DNA from: Streptomyces chartreusis NRRL 3882
GTDB taxonomy: Bacteria; Actinomycetota; Actinomycetes; Streptomycetales; Streptomycetaceae
Assembly (NCBI RefSeq): GCF_900236475.1
Contig: NZ_LT963352.1
Span: forward strand, 1,860,001 to 1,924,000
Direction of reading: 5' to 3'
Length of the DNA stretch: 64,000 nucleotides
Positions 49,453 through 57,960 of the stretch are shown piece after piece. Both the position numbers and the translations under genes were made by a program. The notes below the pieces were generated by a model. The model saw only the letters and a list, made by a program, of their open reading frames with translations, was not told the origin of the DNA and ran no database searches. The number at the start of each line of letters is the position of its first letter. The first letter of the stretch is position 1.

Positions 49453-51114
49453 ATGCCCGGATCCGCGAACAGACCGGTCGGCCGCCGCGCCTTCGTCCTC
49501 GGCGCCACCGCCGCCGCCGGCACGGCCCTCACCGGCACGGCGCACGCAGCCGGCTTCGGCTGGAGCGACGACGGCTCGGCCTACGTCGTCGACACCGGCG
49601 CCCGGCTGGTCTTCAAGGTGAGCAAGTCCACCGGCGACCTGACCTCCCTGGTCTACCGGGGCACGGAGTACCAGGGCTACGGCGGCATGAACTCCCACAT
49701 CGAGTCCGGCCTCGGCGCCTCCACCGTCAGCATCAGGCAGTCCGGCTCGACGATCCTGGTCTCGGTCACGCACGGCACGCTCAGGCACTACTACGCGGCC
49801 CGCAGTGGCGAGAACAACGTCTACCTGTGGACGAACAAGGCCGACACGTCCGTCTCCGCGACCCGGTACATCGTGCGCGTGAAGAAGGGCGCGTTCCTCA
49901 ACGACGAGCCCGACTCGTACACGTACGCGCCCACCGCCATCGAGGCCTCGGACGTGTTCCGGAAGTCCGACGGGCAGACCCGCTCCAAGCACTACGCCAA
50001 GCGGCGCGTCATGGACTACGACTACATCGGCTGGTCCGCCGGCGGCGTCGGTCTGTGGATGGTGCGCAGCAACCACGAGAAAGCCTCCGGCGGCCCCTTC
50101 TACCGATCGCTGCTGCGCCACCAGAGCGCGGACGGCGGCGGCCTGTACGAGATCCTCTACTACGGGCAGAACCAGACCGAGGACCAGCGTTTCGGCCTCC
50201 AGGGCCCCTACGTCATCGCCTTCACCGACGGCGGCGCGCCCTCGTCGGCGCTGTTCCCGGGCACGCTGACCACGCCGTGGGCCGACTCGCTCGGCATCGC
50301 CGGGTACGTGCCGGCGAGCGGCCGGGGCAAGGTGGCGGGCGTCGGGATGTCCGGGCGGGACACGGCGTACCCGTACACCGTGGGGATCGCCAACGCGGCG
50401 GCCCAGTACTGGGGGTCGGCGCGTTCCTCGGACGGTTACTTCTCCCTGTCCGGTGTGCTGCCGGGGACGTACACCCTGACCGTCTTCAAGGGCGAACTGG
50501 CCGTGTACACCACGTCGGTGAGCGTGTCGGCAGGCGGCACGACCACGCTGAACACGATCGCGATCCCGTCCTCCAACGATCCCTCCGACGCGAGCGCGAT
50601 CTGGCGGATCGGCGACTGGAACGGCACGCCGGCCGGGTTCAAGAACGCGGACCTGATGACGTACGCGCATCCCTCCGACGTACGGGCAGCGTCCTGGACG
50701 GGGAACGTCGTCATCGGCAACGGCGAGACCGCGGCCTTCCCCTGCTACCTCTGGAAGGACGTCAACAGCGGCATCCTCGTGTACTTCCGGCTGACCGCGG
50801 CCCAGGCGGCGACCGCGCACACCCTGCGCATCGGCGTGACGACGGCGTACGCGAACGGCCGCCCCCAGGTCACCGTGAACGACACCTGGACCTCGGCCGT
50901 CCCCTCCCCGCCCACCCAGCCGAACACCCGGTCGCTGACCAACGGTTCGTACCGCGGCAACAACCACACGTTCACGTACAGCGTCCCGGCGTCCGCCTGG
51001 AAGACGGACGCCGGTCAGTACAACGTGCTCAGTATCGACGTGGTGAGCGGGTCGGGGACGACCGGCTTCCTCAGCGCCGGGACGGCGGTCGACGCGATCG
51101 ACCTGCTGGCCTAG
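49453..51114 (+). CDS. Secreted rhamnogalacturonan lyase (PL4 family)
   Basis: A 553-residue secreted lyase. A twin-arginine-like signal (GRRAFVLGATAAAGTALTG) precedes the PL4-like beta-sandwich catalytic domain (LVFKVSKSTGDLTSLVYRGTEYQGYGG ... MDYDYIGWSAGGVGLWMVRSNHEK), a fibronectin-like domain (GYFSLSGVLPGTYTLTVFKGEL) and a C-terminal carbohydrate-binding domain (WRIGDWNGTPAGFKNADLMTYAHPSD). It should cleave the rhamnogalacturonan I backbone by beta-elimination. ATG 49453 follows AAGGAG. Confidence 0.88.
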   Translation: MPGSANRPVGRRAFVLGATAAAGTALTGTAHAAGFGWSDDGSAYVVDTGARLVFKVSKSTGDLTSLVYRGTEYQGYGGMNSHIESGLGASTVSIRQSGSTILVSVTHGTLRHYYAARSGENNVYLWTNKADTSVSATRYIVRVKKGAFLNDEPDSYTYAPTAIEASDVFRKSDGQTRSKHYAKRRVMDYDYIGWSAGGVGLWMVRSNHEKASGGPFYRSLLRHQSADGGGLYEILYYGQNQTEDQRFGLQGPYVIAFTDGGAPSSALFPGTLTTPWADSLGIAGYVPASGRGKVAGVGMSGRDTAYPYTVGIANAAAQYWGSARSSDGYFSLSGVLPGTYTLTVFKGELAVYTTSVSVSAGGTTTLNTIAIPSSNDPSDASAIWRIGDWNGTPAGFKNADLMTYAHPSDVRAASWTGNVVIGNGETAAFPCYLWKDVNSGILVYFRLTAAQAATAHTLRIGVTTAYANGRPQVTVNDTWTSAVPSPPTQPNTRSLTNGSYRGNNHTFTYSVPASAWKTDAGQYNVLSIDVVSGSGTTGFLSAGTAVDAIDLLA

Positions 51115-51129
51115 GCGCACGCGGGGTCG

Positions 51130-52539
51130 TCAGGTCCCGCGCGTCCACTGCTGGTTGGTTCCGCCGTTGCACGTGTACGTGATGAGCGCGGCGCCGTTGG
51201 CGGTGGACGCGCCGTTCACGTCCAGGCACTCGCCGGACGCGCGCGACTTGACGTTCACGTACGAGCCGGTGGTGGTCAGCGACCACTGCTGGCTCGTCGC
51301 GGAGGAGCAGTTCTCCTGGGTGACCGTGCTCGCGTTCTCCTGCACGCACAGGGAGCTGTTCCTGACCATCAGCTGGTAGTAACCGCTTCCGACGGACTTG
51401 AACCAGTACTTCTGGTTGCCGCCGCCGTTGCAGTCGTACTGCTTGAGCTGGGCGCCCGCCCAGAGCGACTGGCTGGTCACGTCCGCGCACTTGGACGAGT
51501 GGCGGGCGACGAGGGTGTTGTAGGTGGCGCTCGTGCCGGAGACGGTCCCGGCGGCCGTGTCGATGGTGACCTCCGGCGACCAGGACATGGCCATCGTGGT
51601 CGAGTCGGAGAAGGTCAGCGGCAGCCAGACGTACCGCGAGTCGTTGACGGTCCCGCCGAAGGAGTTGCCCCACCGGTCACCCATGTAGAGGTACGAGGTG
51701 CCGGAACCGCCCTGGACCGGCAGTACGTACGCGGTCTGCGAGCCGTACGTCGTCGAGTCGCCGATGTTCTTCATGGCCGACCAGGGTCCGGCGATGTTCG
51801 TGGCCGTGGCGTACTGCTGCTGGTTGGGGTTCCAGCCGGTGGCGCCCGAGGTCAGCATGAAGTACACGCCGCCCCGCTTGAACAGGGCCGGCGCCTCGCG
51901 GTGGCCGCCCGGCCAGGGGTTGGCGACCAGGCTCGCGATGCCGGTGTAGTCGGCGGTGAGGCGGTAGATCTGGAGGTCGTAGTTCTCGCGCGCGGCGGAG
52001 ATCATGTACCCGGCGCCGTCGGTGTCGACGAAGACCGTGATGTCGCGGGACATGTGCTGGCCGAGCGGGCGGAAGCTGCCCTTCCAGGTGTAGTTGCCGT
52101 CGACGGTGTCGGAGACGGCGACGGCGGCGCGGGCCTCGCTGTAGTCGGTGCCGTTCTCCTTGTGCATCCACATGACGAACTTGCCGGTGGACGCGTTGTA
52201 CATGACCTTCGGCCGCTCGATGTTGGCGGTCGCCAGTTCCGGGTCGCTGGCCTCGGTCAGGACGTGGTTGCGGAACTCCCAGTTCTTCAGGTCGGTCGAG
52301 CGGTAGGCGTCGACGTACCGGAAGGTGTTGTCGGCGTTGCGGTGCTCGCCGAACCAGTAGTAGTAGGAGCCGACCTTGATCACCCCGCCGCCGTGCGCGT
52401 GCACGGGGTTGCCCGAGCTGTCGGTGAACTGGGTGCCGTTGGTGATGGTCTGGGGCGCGGCCTGGGCGGGGCCGGCGGTGGCGAGGGTGCCGAACACGCC
52501 CAGGCACAGGGCGAGGAGGACCGCGTACGCGCGTCTCAT
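51130..52539 (-). CDS. Secreted GH43 enzyme with C-terminal CBM13; probable exo-beta-1,3-galactanase
   Basis: A 469-residue secreted protein. A signal peptide (VLLALCLGVFGTLATAG) precedes a five-bladed GH43 domain (residues ~30-325) and a ricin-type trefoil (CBM13) with repeated QQW motifs. Residues E108, E215 and Q268 (NIERPKV, HREAPAL, YGSQTAY) occupy the positions of the orienting Glu, acid Glu and base Gln of exo-beta-1,3-galactanases (GH43_24), while the usual GH43 base Asp is absent. That supports type II arabinogalactan as substrate. Its ATG lies one base after the stop of the preceding GH43 gene. A GTG at 52548 is a less likely start. Confidence 0.87.
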   Translation of the reverse strand: MRRAYAVLLALCLGVFGTLATAGPAQAAPQTITNGTQFTDSSGNPVHAHGGGVIKVGSYYYWFGEHRNADNTFRYVDAYRSTDLKNWEFRNHVLTEASDPELATANIERPKVMYNASTGKFVMWMHKENGTDYSEARAAVAVSDTVDGNYTWKGSFRPLGQHMSRDITVFVDTDGAGYMISAARENYDLQIYRLTADYTGIASLVANPWPGGHREAPALFKRGGVYFMLTSGATGWNPNQQQYATATNIAGPWSAMKNIGDSTTYGSQTAYVLPVQGGSGTSYLYMGDRWGNSFGGTVNDSRYVWLPLTFSDSTTMAMSWSPEVTIDTAAGTVSGTSATYNTLVARHSSKCADVTSQSLWAGAQLKQYDCNGGGNQKYWFKSVGSGYYQLMVRNSSLCVQENASTVTQENCSSATSQQWSLTTTGSYVNVKSRASGECLDVNGASTANGAALITYTCNGGTNQQWTRGT

Positions 52540-52540
52540 C

Positions 52541-53638
52541 TCAGCCACCCGCCTGCACGGTGTCGGCGACCGGGATGCCGAAGTCCGGGGTGCCGTCCGG
52601 CTTCCAGCCGAGCTTCTGGATCCGGGTGTGGCGGTTGGGGTCGTTCAGCGGGTCGCCGTTGATCTCCTTGTACTGGCGGGCGTGGTAGACGAGGACGTCA
52701 GTGCGGCCGTCCTCGGCGACCGTGAAGCAGTTGTGGCCGGGGCCGTACTGCTTGGTGGTGTCGTTGCTGGTGAAGACCGGCGTCGGCGACTTGGACCAGC
52801 TCATGGGGTCCAGGAGGTGGCTGTCGGCGTCGGCGGTCAGCAGGCCCATGCAGTAGTTGAAGTCGGTGGCACTGGCCGAGTACGTCATGAAGAGGCGGCC
52901 GTTGCGCTTGAGGACGTACGGGCCCTCGTTGACCTTGAAGCCGATGCACTCCCAGTCGTACTCGGGGGTGGAGAGCCGCACCTGCGGGCCCTTCAGGGTC
53001 CAGGGGTTCGCCATCTCGGACAGGAAGATGCCGGTGTTGTTGTCCATGCCGGGCTCGTGCTGTGCCCAGGCGAGGTAGCGCTTGCCGCGGTGGGTGAAGG
53101 TGGTGGCGTCCAGGGAGAACGTCTCCCAGGCCGTCTTCACCTGGCCCTTCTCCACCCAGGTGCCCTTGAAGGGGTCGGGGTGGGCGTTCTCCAGCACCCA
53201 GATGCGGATCGCCCAGACGTCCTCGGCGGGCGCGGAGGCGAAGTAGATGTACCACTTGCCGCCGATGCGGTGCAGTTCGGGCGCCCAGATGTGCGCGCCC
53301 ATGTCGCCGGTGGGGTGGGCACGCCAGATCACGGACTCGGCGGCCGTGCCCAGGCCGTTCAGGGTGCGGGAGCGGCGCAGGATGATGCGGTCGTACTCGG
53401 GGGCGGTGGCGGTGAAGTAGTAGAAGCCGTCCTTGTGCCCGTGGATGTGCGGGTCGGCCCGGTTGCGGACGAGCGGGTTCACGAAGGGGGCCGGCTTCGG
53501 GGGCCTGGCCCCCGTGGCGGCCTGGGCCACCCCCGGGACGGCGGGGACGGCGGCCAGGGCGCCGGCGGCTGCGGCGCCCTTCAGCAGCAGTCTGCGGCTG
53601 GGGACTTCGGGCAGTGCGTGGTCGCGGTCGCGGCTCAT
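52541..53638 (-). CDS. Secreted GH43 arabinanase/arabinofuranosidase-like glycoside hydrolase
   Basis: A 365-residue enzyme. A twin-arginine-like signal (SRRLLLKGAAAAGALAAV) precedes a GH43 beta-propeller. The catalytic base Asp is in NRADPHIH, the middle Asp in FSLDATTF, and the acid Glu in NEGPYVLKRNG. It may act on arabinan or arabinogalactan side chains. ATG 53638 is the first gene of a two-gene operon with the galactanase-like GH43 and is divergent from the expansin-like gene. Confidence 0.87.
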   Translation of the reverse strand: MSRDRDHALPEVPSRRLLLKGAAAAGALAAVPAVPGVAQAATGARPPKPAPFVNPLVRNRADPHIHGHKDGFYYFTATAPEYDRIILRRSRTLNGLGTAAESVIWRAHPTGDMGAHIWAPELHRIGGKWYIYFASAPAEDVWAIRIWVLENAHPDPFKGTWVEKGQVKTAWETFSLDATTFTHRGKRYLAWAQHEPGMDNNTGIFLSEMANPWTLKGPQVRLSTPEYDWECIGFKVNEGPYVLKRNGRLFMTYSASATDFNYCMGLLTADADSHLLDPMSWSKSPTPVFTSNDTTKQYGPGHNCFTVAEDGRTDVLVYHARQYKEINGDPLNDPNRHTRIQKLGWKPDGTPDFGIPVADTVQAGG

Positions 53639-53696
53639 GCGGAGGGGCCTGCCTCTCACTGGGGGACACACGGCGTTGTCTGATGCGTCGTCTGAC

Positions 53697-53724
53697 ATTT
53701 CGAACACCATCTGTCATTACGAAC
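53697..53724. repeat. Direct repeat upstream of GH43 operon
   Basis: CATTTCGAAC (53697-53706) and CATTACGAAC (53715-53724) form a direct repeat 18 bases apart, with further matches around TGNCATT. It sits between the GH43 operon and the expansin gene and may be a regulatory site of two helical turns spacing. Confidence 0.5.
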
Positions 53725-53924
53725 GCCGAAAAGGTAAGAGTGTGCCACGAGGAGGTCAACGGGTCTGACGGGACGAAGACGACCGGGTCCTTGGAAGACA
53801 GGGACGGCCGGGTTCTGAAAGGGGCGGCGATACGGATTTCCACTTACCCGGCAACCTTTCCGGCCCCGGCGACCACTGGTGAGTCGACAACGCGCATTCT
53901 CCTGAACCACGTAAGGACTCAGCC

Positions 53925-54884
53925 GTGGCATCCCGTTCCCACCGCCGTCCCCTCCGCAAGCGGCGCAGGGCCCTCGTCTCCGCCGTCGCCGTGGCAGCGG
54001 TGGGACTCCTCGTGTCCCTGGTGATGGCGCTCCGCCCCGGCAGCGAGCCGAACACCGTGCAATCCGCTGCCGCGTCCGCCGCCGGCCACCAGTCGGGTCC
54101 CCCGGCCACGGCACCGGGACGGAAGCCCGAACCAAAGGCCAAGCCGAAGCCGAACCCGTCCACGGCGTCCCCGACTCCGACGCCGGCCGCCACCACCCCG
54201 TCGGCGCGGCCCTCGCCCACCAGCGCCCCGCGGTCCTCACCGCGGCCGGTGTCCGGCACGGCACCGCTGGCGGGCCGAATCCAGCCCCAGGTCACCTACA
54301 AGGGAGTCGCCACCCACTACGACGCCGCGGACGGCGACGGCGCCTGCCTGTACGGCCCGAGCCCCGACCTCATGGTCGCGGCGATGAACCACACCGACTA
54401 CGAGACGTCCAAGGCGTGCGGGGCGTACATCCTCGTCCGCGCGGCGAACGGCGCCTCCGTCACGGTCCGGATCACCAACGAATGCCCGCTGCCCTGCGCC
54501 CCCGGGCAGCTCGACCTCAGCAAAGAGGCCTTCGCCAAGCTCGCCGGCCTCTCCGCCGGCCGGATCCCGATCACCTGGAGCCTGCTGAGCCCCGGCACGT
54601 CCGACACCGTCTCGGTCCGCTACAAGACCGGCTCCAGCAGCAACTGGTGCGGCATCCAGGCGCTGGGCCACCGCAACCCGCTGGCCCGGCTGGAGGTCAG
54701 GACCAGCAGCGGATGGAGCCGGCTGACCCGTACCGAGTACAACTACTTCCTCTCCCCCGACGGCACCGGCTGCGGCGGCCCTCTGCGGCTCACCGACATC
54801 TACGGCGAACAACTCACCGTCGACGGCGTCGCACTCCGCCCGGACGCCGTCCAGCCGACCCGCGTCCAGTTCGCCCGGCACTGA
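53925..54884 (+). CDS. Expansin-like secreted protein
   Basis: A 319-residue protein with an N-terminal membrane segment (residues ~18-36), a long Pro/Ser/Thr linker to ~residue 115, and two expansin domains. The double-psi barrel shows GVATHYD...ACLYG, CGAYILV and GQLDLSKEAF with the conserved Asp of expansin activity; the first Asp of the usual TDL motif is Asn here (ITNECP). The second domain (SSSNWCGIQALGHRNPLARLEVR ... YFLSPDG) is CBM63-like. It should loosen plant cell-wall polysaccharide without hydrolysis. GTG 53925 follows AAGGA. Confidence 0.83.
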   Translation: MASRSHRRPLRKRRRALVSAVAVAAVGLLVSLVMALRPGSEPNTVQSAAASAAGHQSGPPATAPGRKPEPKAKPKPNPSTASPTPTPAATTPSARPSPTSAPRSSPRPVSGTAPLAGRIQPQVTYKGVATHYDAADGDGACLYGPSPDLMVAAMNHTDYETSKACGAYILVRAANGASVTVRITNECPLPCAPGQLDLSKEAFAKLAGLSAGRIPITWSLLSPGTSDTVSVRYKTGSSSNWCGIQALGHRNPLARLEVRTSSGWSRLTRTEYNYFLSPDGTGCGGPLRLTDIYGEQLTVDGVALRPDAVQPTRVQFARH

Positions 54885-54922
54885 GCGGTCCGCAGAAGGA
54901 CGATGTCGGGAGCGGGTGAACG

Positions 54923-57088
54923 GTGACGGTCGATTTTCTGTTATCGGCCGCCCGCCGCCCGCGTCTCCGTCACGTGCGCAGCCTCACCCACACCACAGCA
55001 ACGGCCGCCGGCGTCCTCGCGACGGTCGCCTCCCTGCTCGCCGCTCCCCCGGCGGTGGCGGCCGGGCCCCGGGACGTCACCGCCGACGTGCTGGCCGACC
55101 GGGACGTGACGCTCACCGGTGACACCGTCGTCACCGTGCCGCCGGGGACGACGACGTACGACGGCGTGTTCCGAGGCGAGGGCACGCTCACGGTCCGCGG
55201 CAGCGGGACGCTGGTCCTCACCCGGGACAGCGACTTCACGCTCCCGGAGTCCCGGCGGCGGCAGCGGGTGCGGACGCTGGGCGGGAACCACCCGTACGTC
55301 ACCGTCACCCGCCCCGACCCGTCGGCGGTCACCTTGGAGCGCGGCGCGACGCTCCAGTACGGCGACGGCGGTACGACGGGACTGATCGGCCACTTCCCGT
55401 ACAACACCCCGGCGTTCCGCCTCAACCAGGACAACATCAGGGTCGACGGCACCCTGCGGCTGTCGCTGAGGAGCGCGTACAACCTGGGCACCATCAGCGG
55501 CTCCGGGCTGATCACCCAGCCGAGGTTCCTCTGGGGCACCTGGGACCTGTCGGGCACGCACTCCTTCTCCGGGGTGATCGACAACGGCACGCAGCTGAAC
55601 GCCGGCCGCCCGGAGTACGCGACCTCACTCCCGAACGTCCGCAAGGTCCTCAACCAGGGCACCTGGACCGTCGACACGCCCCTGGGCCGGACCGTCACGA
55701 TGGGCATGGACTTCTACCAGCGCGAGTACGGCAGCGACATCAACGTCCAGTCGCGGCCCGGCGGCAAGGTGATCCTCACCGGCCAGTACAGCTGGTCGGA
55801 CCGGGGCGGTGACAGCGACCCGTCGCTGAGCGACCCGGCCCTCAACTGGATGCCCGCCCGCAAGAACGTCAACAAGCGCGGCACCAATATCAAGGGCGCG
55901 AACGTCCAGTGGGGCGACGGCACCACGGACAAGATCTTCATGCCGGGCACCGCCGAGACGGTCTACATCAACCTCCTGGCCGCCCGCTCCCGTTCCCGCC
56001 TCACCCTCGACTACAACGGCCCGGTGACGCTCGGCGCTCCCATCGGCGGCGGCGACACCCTCTCCGCCCCCGGCGCCGGTGACATCGTCATCGCCGGGAC
56101 CCCCGGCAACGACGTGACCTTCGCGGCCGTCCAGTACTACGACGGCTCCACGACGGTTCAGAAGGGGGCGGTACTGCGTCTGGGCAGCGGAAAGCGCGGC
56201 GGGGACGGCGGGCTGTACACGGCGGGCGCCCACTACAGGGTCGTCAACAACGGCTCACTCGTCCTGCGCAACACGAACCGGCCCCTCACCCTCTCCCGCA
56301 TCGGCGGCAGCGGCTCGCTCACCCAGTCGGGAGCCGCTACGACGACACTGGCCGGGCCCGCCGTCACGTACACCGGGACGACCACCGTCTCCAAGGGCAC
56401 ACTGGCCCTGCGCAAGGGCGCCACGCTCTCCCGCAGCAAGGCCGTACGGCTCGCGGCCGGGGCCCGGCTGGACGCGGGCCCGGCAGGCGTGCGCGTCGCG
56501 ACCGCGCTCACCGGCAAGGGCACCGTCGCCGGAGCGGTGACGAACGACGGTGCCGTCACGACCGGCCTCACCGTGAACGGCGCCTACACGCAGAGCCCGA
56601 AGGGTTCGCTGATCCTTCGGGACGGGCCGTTGAAGGTGACGGGTGCCGTACGGCTGGCCGGGGACCTCGACGTGTCGGACGTGGGAAGCCGGGCCCGGTC
56701 CGGCCGGTCCGGCACCCCCGTTCGTGAAATCACCGTCCTCGACCACCGGGGCGACGGCAGGACCTCGGGGACGTTCAAGGGGCTGCGGCAGGGCGCCCGT
56801 CTGAAGCTCGGCGACACCACCTACCGCATCGACTACCGGGCGGGAGACGGGAACGACGTCGCCCTGACGGCCGGAACCACCCCGAGCCCCTCCGCCACCG
56901 TGCCCGGGGCGTCCGCGTCCGGCGCCGTGGGGCCCCGGAGCGCCGGGGCGGGCGAGGACGTCGGCTTCGGCTGGTGGCCGTACGCACTCGGGCTGGCCCT
57001 CGCTGTCAGCCTCGCCGTACCGATGGCGAGGCGACGCGGCCGGCGCCACCGAGGCGGCGGCCGGCATGCGGCCCGCGCGCGGCAGTGA
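54923..57088 (+). CDS. Surface protein with autotransporter-type beta-strand repeats and C-terminal membrane anchor
   Basis: A 721-residue protein. A Sec-like signal (residues ~1-48, VASLLAAPPAVAAGP) precedes a beta-helix-like region with repeated Gly-Thr-Leu strand motifs (GEGTLTVRGSGTLVL, GTTTVSKGTLALRKGATLS, GKGTVAGAVTNDGAVTTGL). The C-terminus has a Gly/Ser linker, one hydrophobic segment (YALGLALAVSLAVPM) and basic residues. No LPXTG motif and no beta-barrel are present, so it is probably anchored by the membrane segment. GTG 54923 follows GGGAG. It lies 38 bases after the expansin gene in the same direction and may be co-expressed. Confidence 0.75.
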   Translation: MTVDFLLSAARRPRLRHVRSLTHTTATAAGVLATVASLLAAPPAVAAGPRDVTADVLADRDVTLTGDTVVTVPPGTTTYDGVFRGEGTLTVRGSGTLVLTRDSDFTLPESRRRQRVRTLGGNHPYVTVTRPDPSAVTLERGATLQYGDGGTTGLIGHFPYNTPAFRLNQDNIRVDGTLRLSLRSAYNLGTISGSGLITQPRFLWGTWDLSGTHSFSGVIDNGTQLNAGRPEYATSLPNVRKVLNQGTWTVDTPLGRTVTMGMDFYQREYGSDINVQSRPGGKVILTGQYSWSDRGGDSDPSLSDPALNWMPARKNVNKRGTNIKGANVQWGDGTTDKIFMPGTAETVYINLLAARSRSRLTLDYNGPVTLGAPIGGGDTLSAPGAGDIVIAGTPGNDVTFAAVQYYDGSTTVQKGAVLRLGSGKRGGDGGLYTAGAHYRVVNNGSLVLRNTNRPLTLSRIGGSGSLTQSGAATTTLAGPAVTYTGTTTVSKGTLALRKGATLSRSKAVRLAAGARLDAGPAGVRVATALTGKGTVAGAVTNDGAVTTGLTVNGAYTQSPKGSLILRDGPLKVTGAVRLAGDLDVSDVGSRARSGRSGTPVREITVLDHRGDGRTSGTFKGLRQGARLKLGDTTYRIDYRAGDGNDVALTAGTTPSPSATVPGASASGAVGPRSAGAGEDVGFGWWPYALGLALAVSLAVPMARRRGRRHRGGGRHAARARQ

Positions 57089-57091
57089 ACC

Positions 57092-57919
57092 TCACTGCTC
57101 GGACTCCCCCCACGACGTGACGACCGCGTCGTCGCCGACGGACACCCTGCCGGGCCGCAGCACGGCGAACTTCGCGCCGAAGGCGACGCCGCCCTCGGCC
57201 GCGCGCCGGTAGCCGGCGAGGGTGCGCAGCGGTTCCGGGCCCGCCCTGGCCCCGGATTCCTGCTCGACCAGGGTGACGGCGCAGCGGATGGCGAGCTTGG
57301 CATAGCCCAGTTCGGTGTCGCCGATACGGAGGTGTCGGGCACGGTCCTCGGTGTGCGGTTCGTCCCAGCCGTCGAGCACGATGTTGGGGCGGAACCGGTT
57401 CATGGGCAGCGGGCCTGTGCCACGTTCGCCCAGTTTCCGGTCGAGGAGGCCGAGGGTGGAGCGCGAGACGACGTGCAGGGCGCAACTGTCGGCGTAGCCG
57501 GAGGTGCCGGGTGTCAGACCGTCCGTCACCCGGTCGTGTTCCGGCGGTACGCGCACGAGCCGGCTCCGGGCGCGCAGCACCTCCGAAAGCCAGTCGGCTG
57601 CCGCGTCGCCCTGGTCGATGCCCCGGTAGGCGGTCCCGAACAGGTCCACTGTCCGCCGGGTGCCGGTGGTGTCCACAGGGACGTGCAGGGCTTCGGTCCC
57701 CGGCGCGCTGAGCGTGAGGCGTTCGCCGTCGGCGGTGACGGCGGGCCGGATGACGGCCAGCCGGGGGTCCCGGCGCTGGGTCCGGTACACGCCCTCTTCG
57801 CTGACGACCATGAAGCTGCGGTCGTGCACCAGTCCGGCGGAGGTCAGCAGCGCCTCGGTCGCCGATGTCCCGGCGCATCCCTTGACGGGGTAGTACGACA
57901 ACTCGACGACCCGGGCCAT
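57092..57919 (-). CDS. MOSC domain protein (molybdenum cofactor sulfurase-like)
   Basis: A 275-residue protein. The N-terminal MOSC_N beta barrel (VVELSYYPVKGCAG) and the MOSC domain with catalytic Cys in LAIRCAVTL are present. MOSC proteins transfer sulfur or bind molybdenum cofactor. The start is ATG 57919 after GGGAGAAGGGAAGGGC. It is transcribed with the kinase and permease genes upstream. Confidence 0.88.
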   Translation of the reverse strand: MARVVELSYYPVKGCAGTSATEALLTSAGLVHDRSFMVVSEEGVYRTQRRDPRLAVIRPAVTADGERLTLSAPGTEALHVPVDTTGTRRTVDLFGTAYRGIDQGDAAADWLSEVLRARSRLVRVPPEHDRVTDGLTPGTSGYADSCALHVVSRSTLGLLDRKLGERGTGPLPMNRFRPNIVLDGWDEPHTEDRARHLRIGDTELGYAKLAIRCAVTLVEQESGARAGPEPLRTLAGYRRAAEGGVAFGAKFAVLRPGRVSVGDDAVVTSWGESEQ

Positions 57920-57960
57920 GCCCTTCCCTTCTCCCGGCAACGAGCGTGAGGCGCCCGGTG

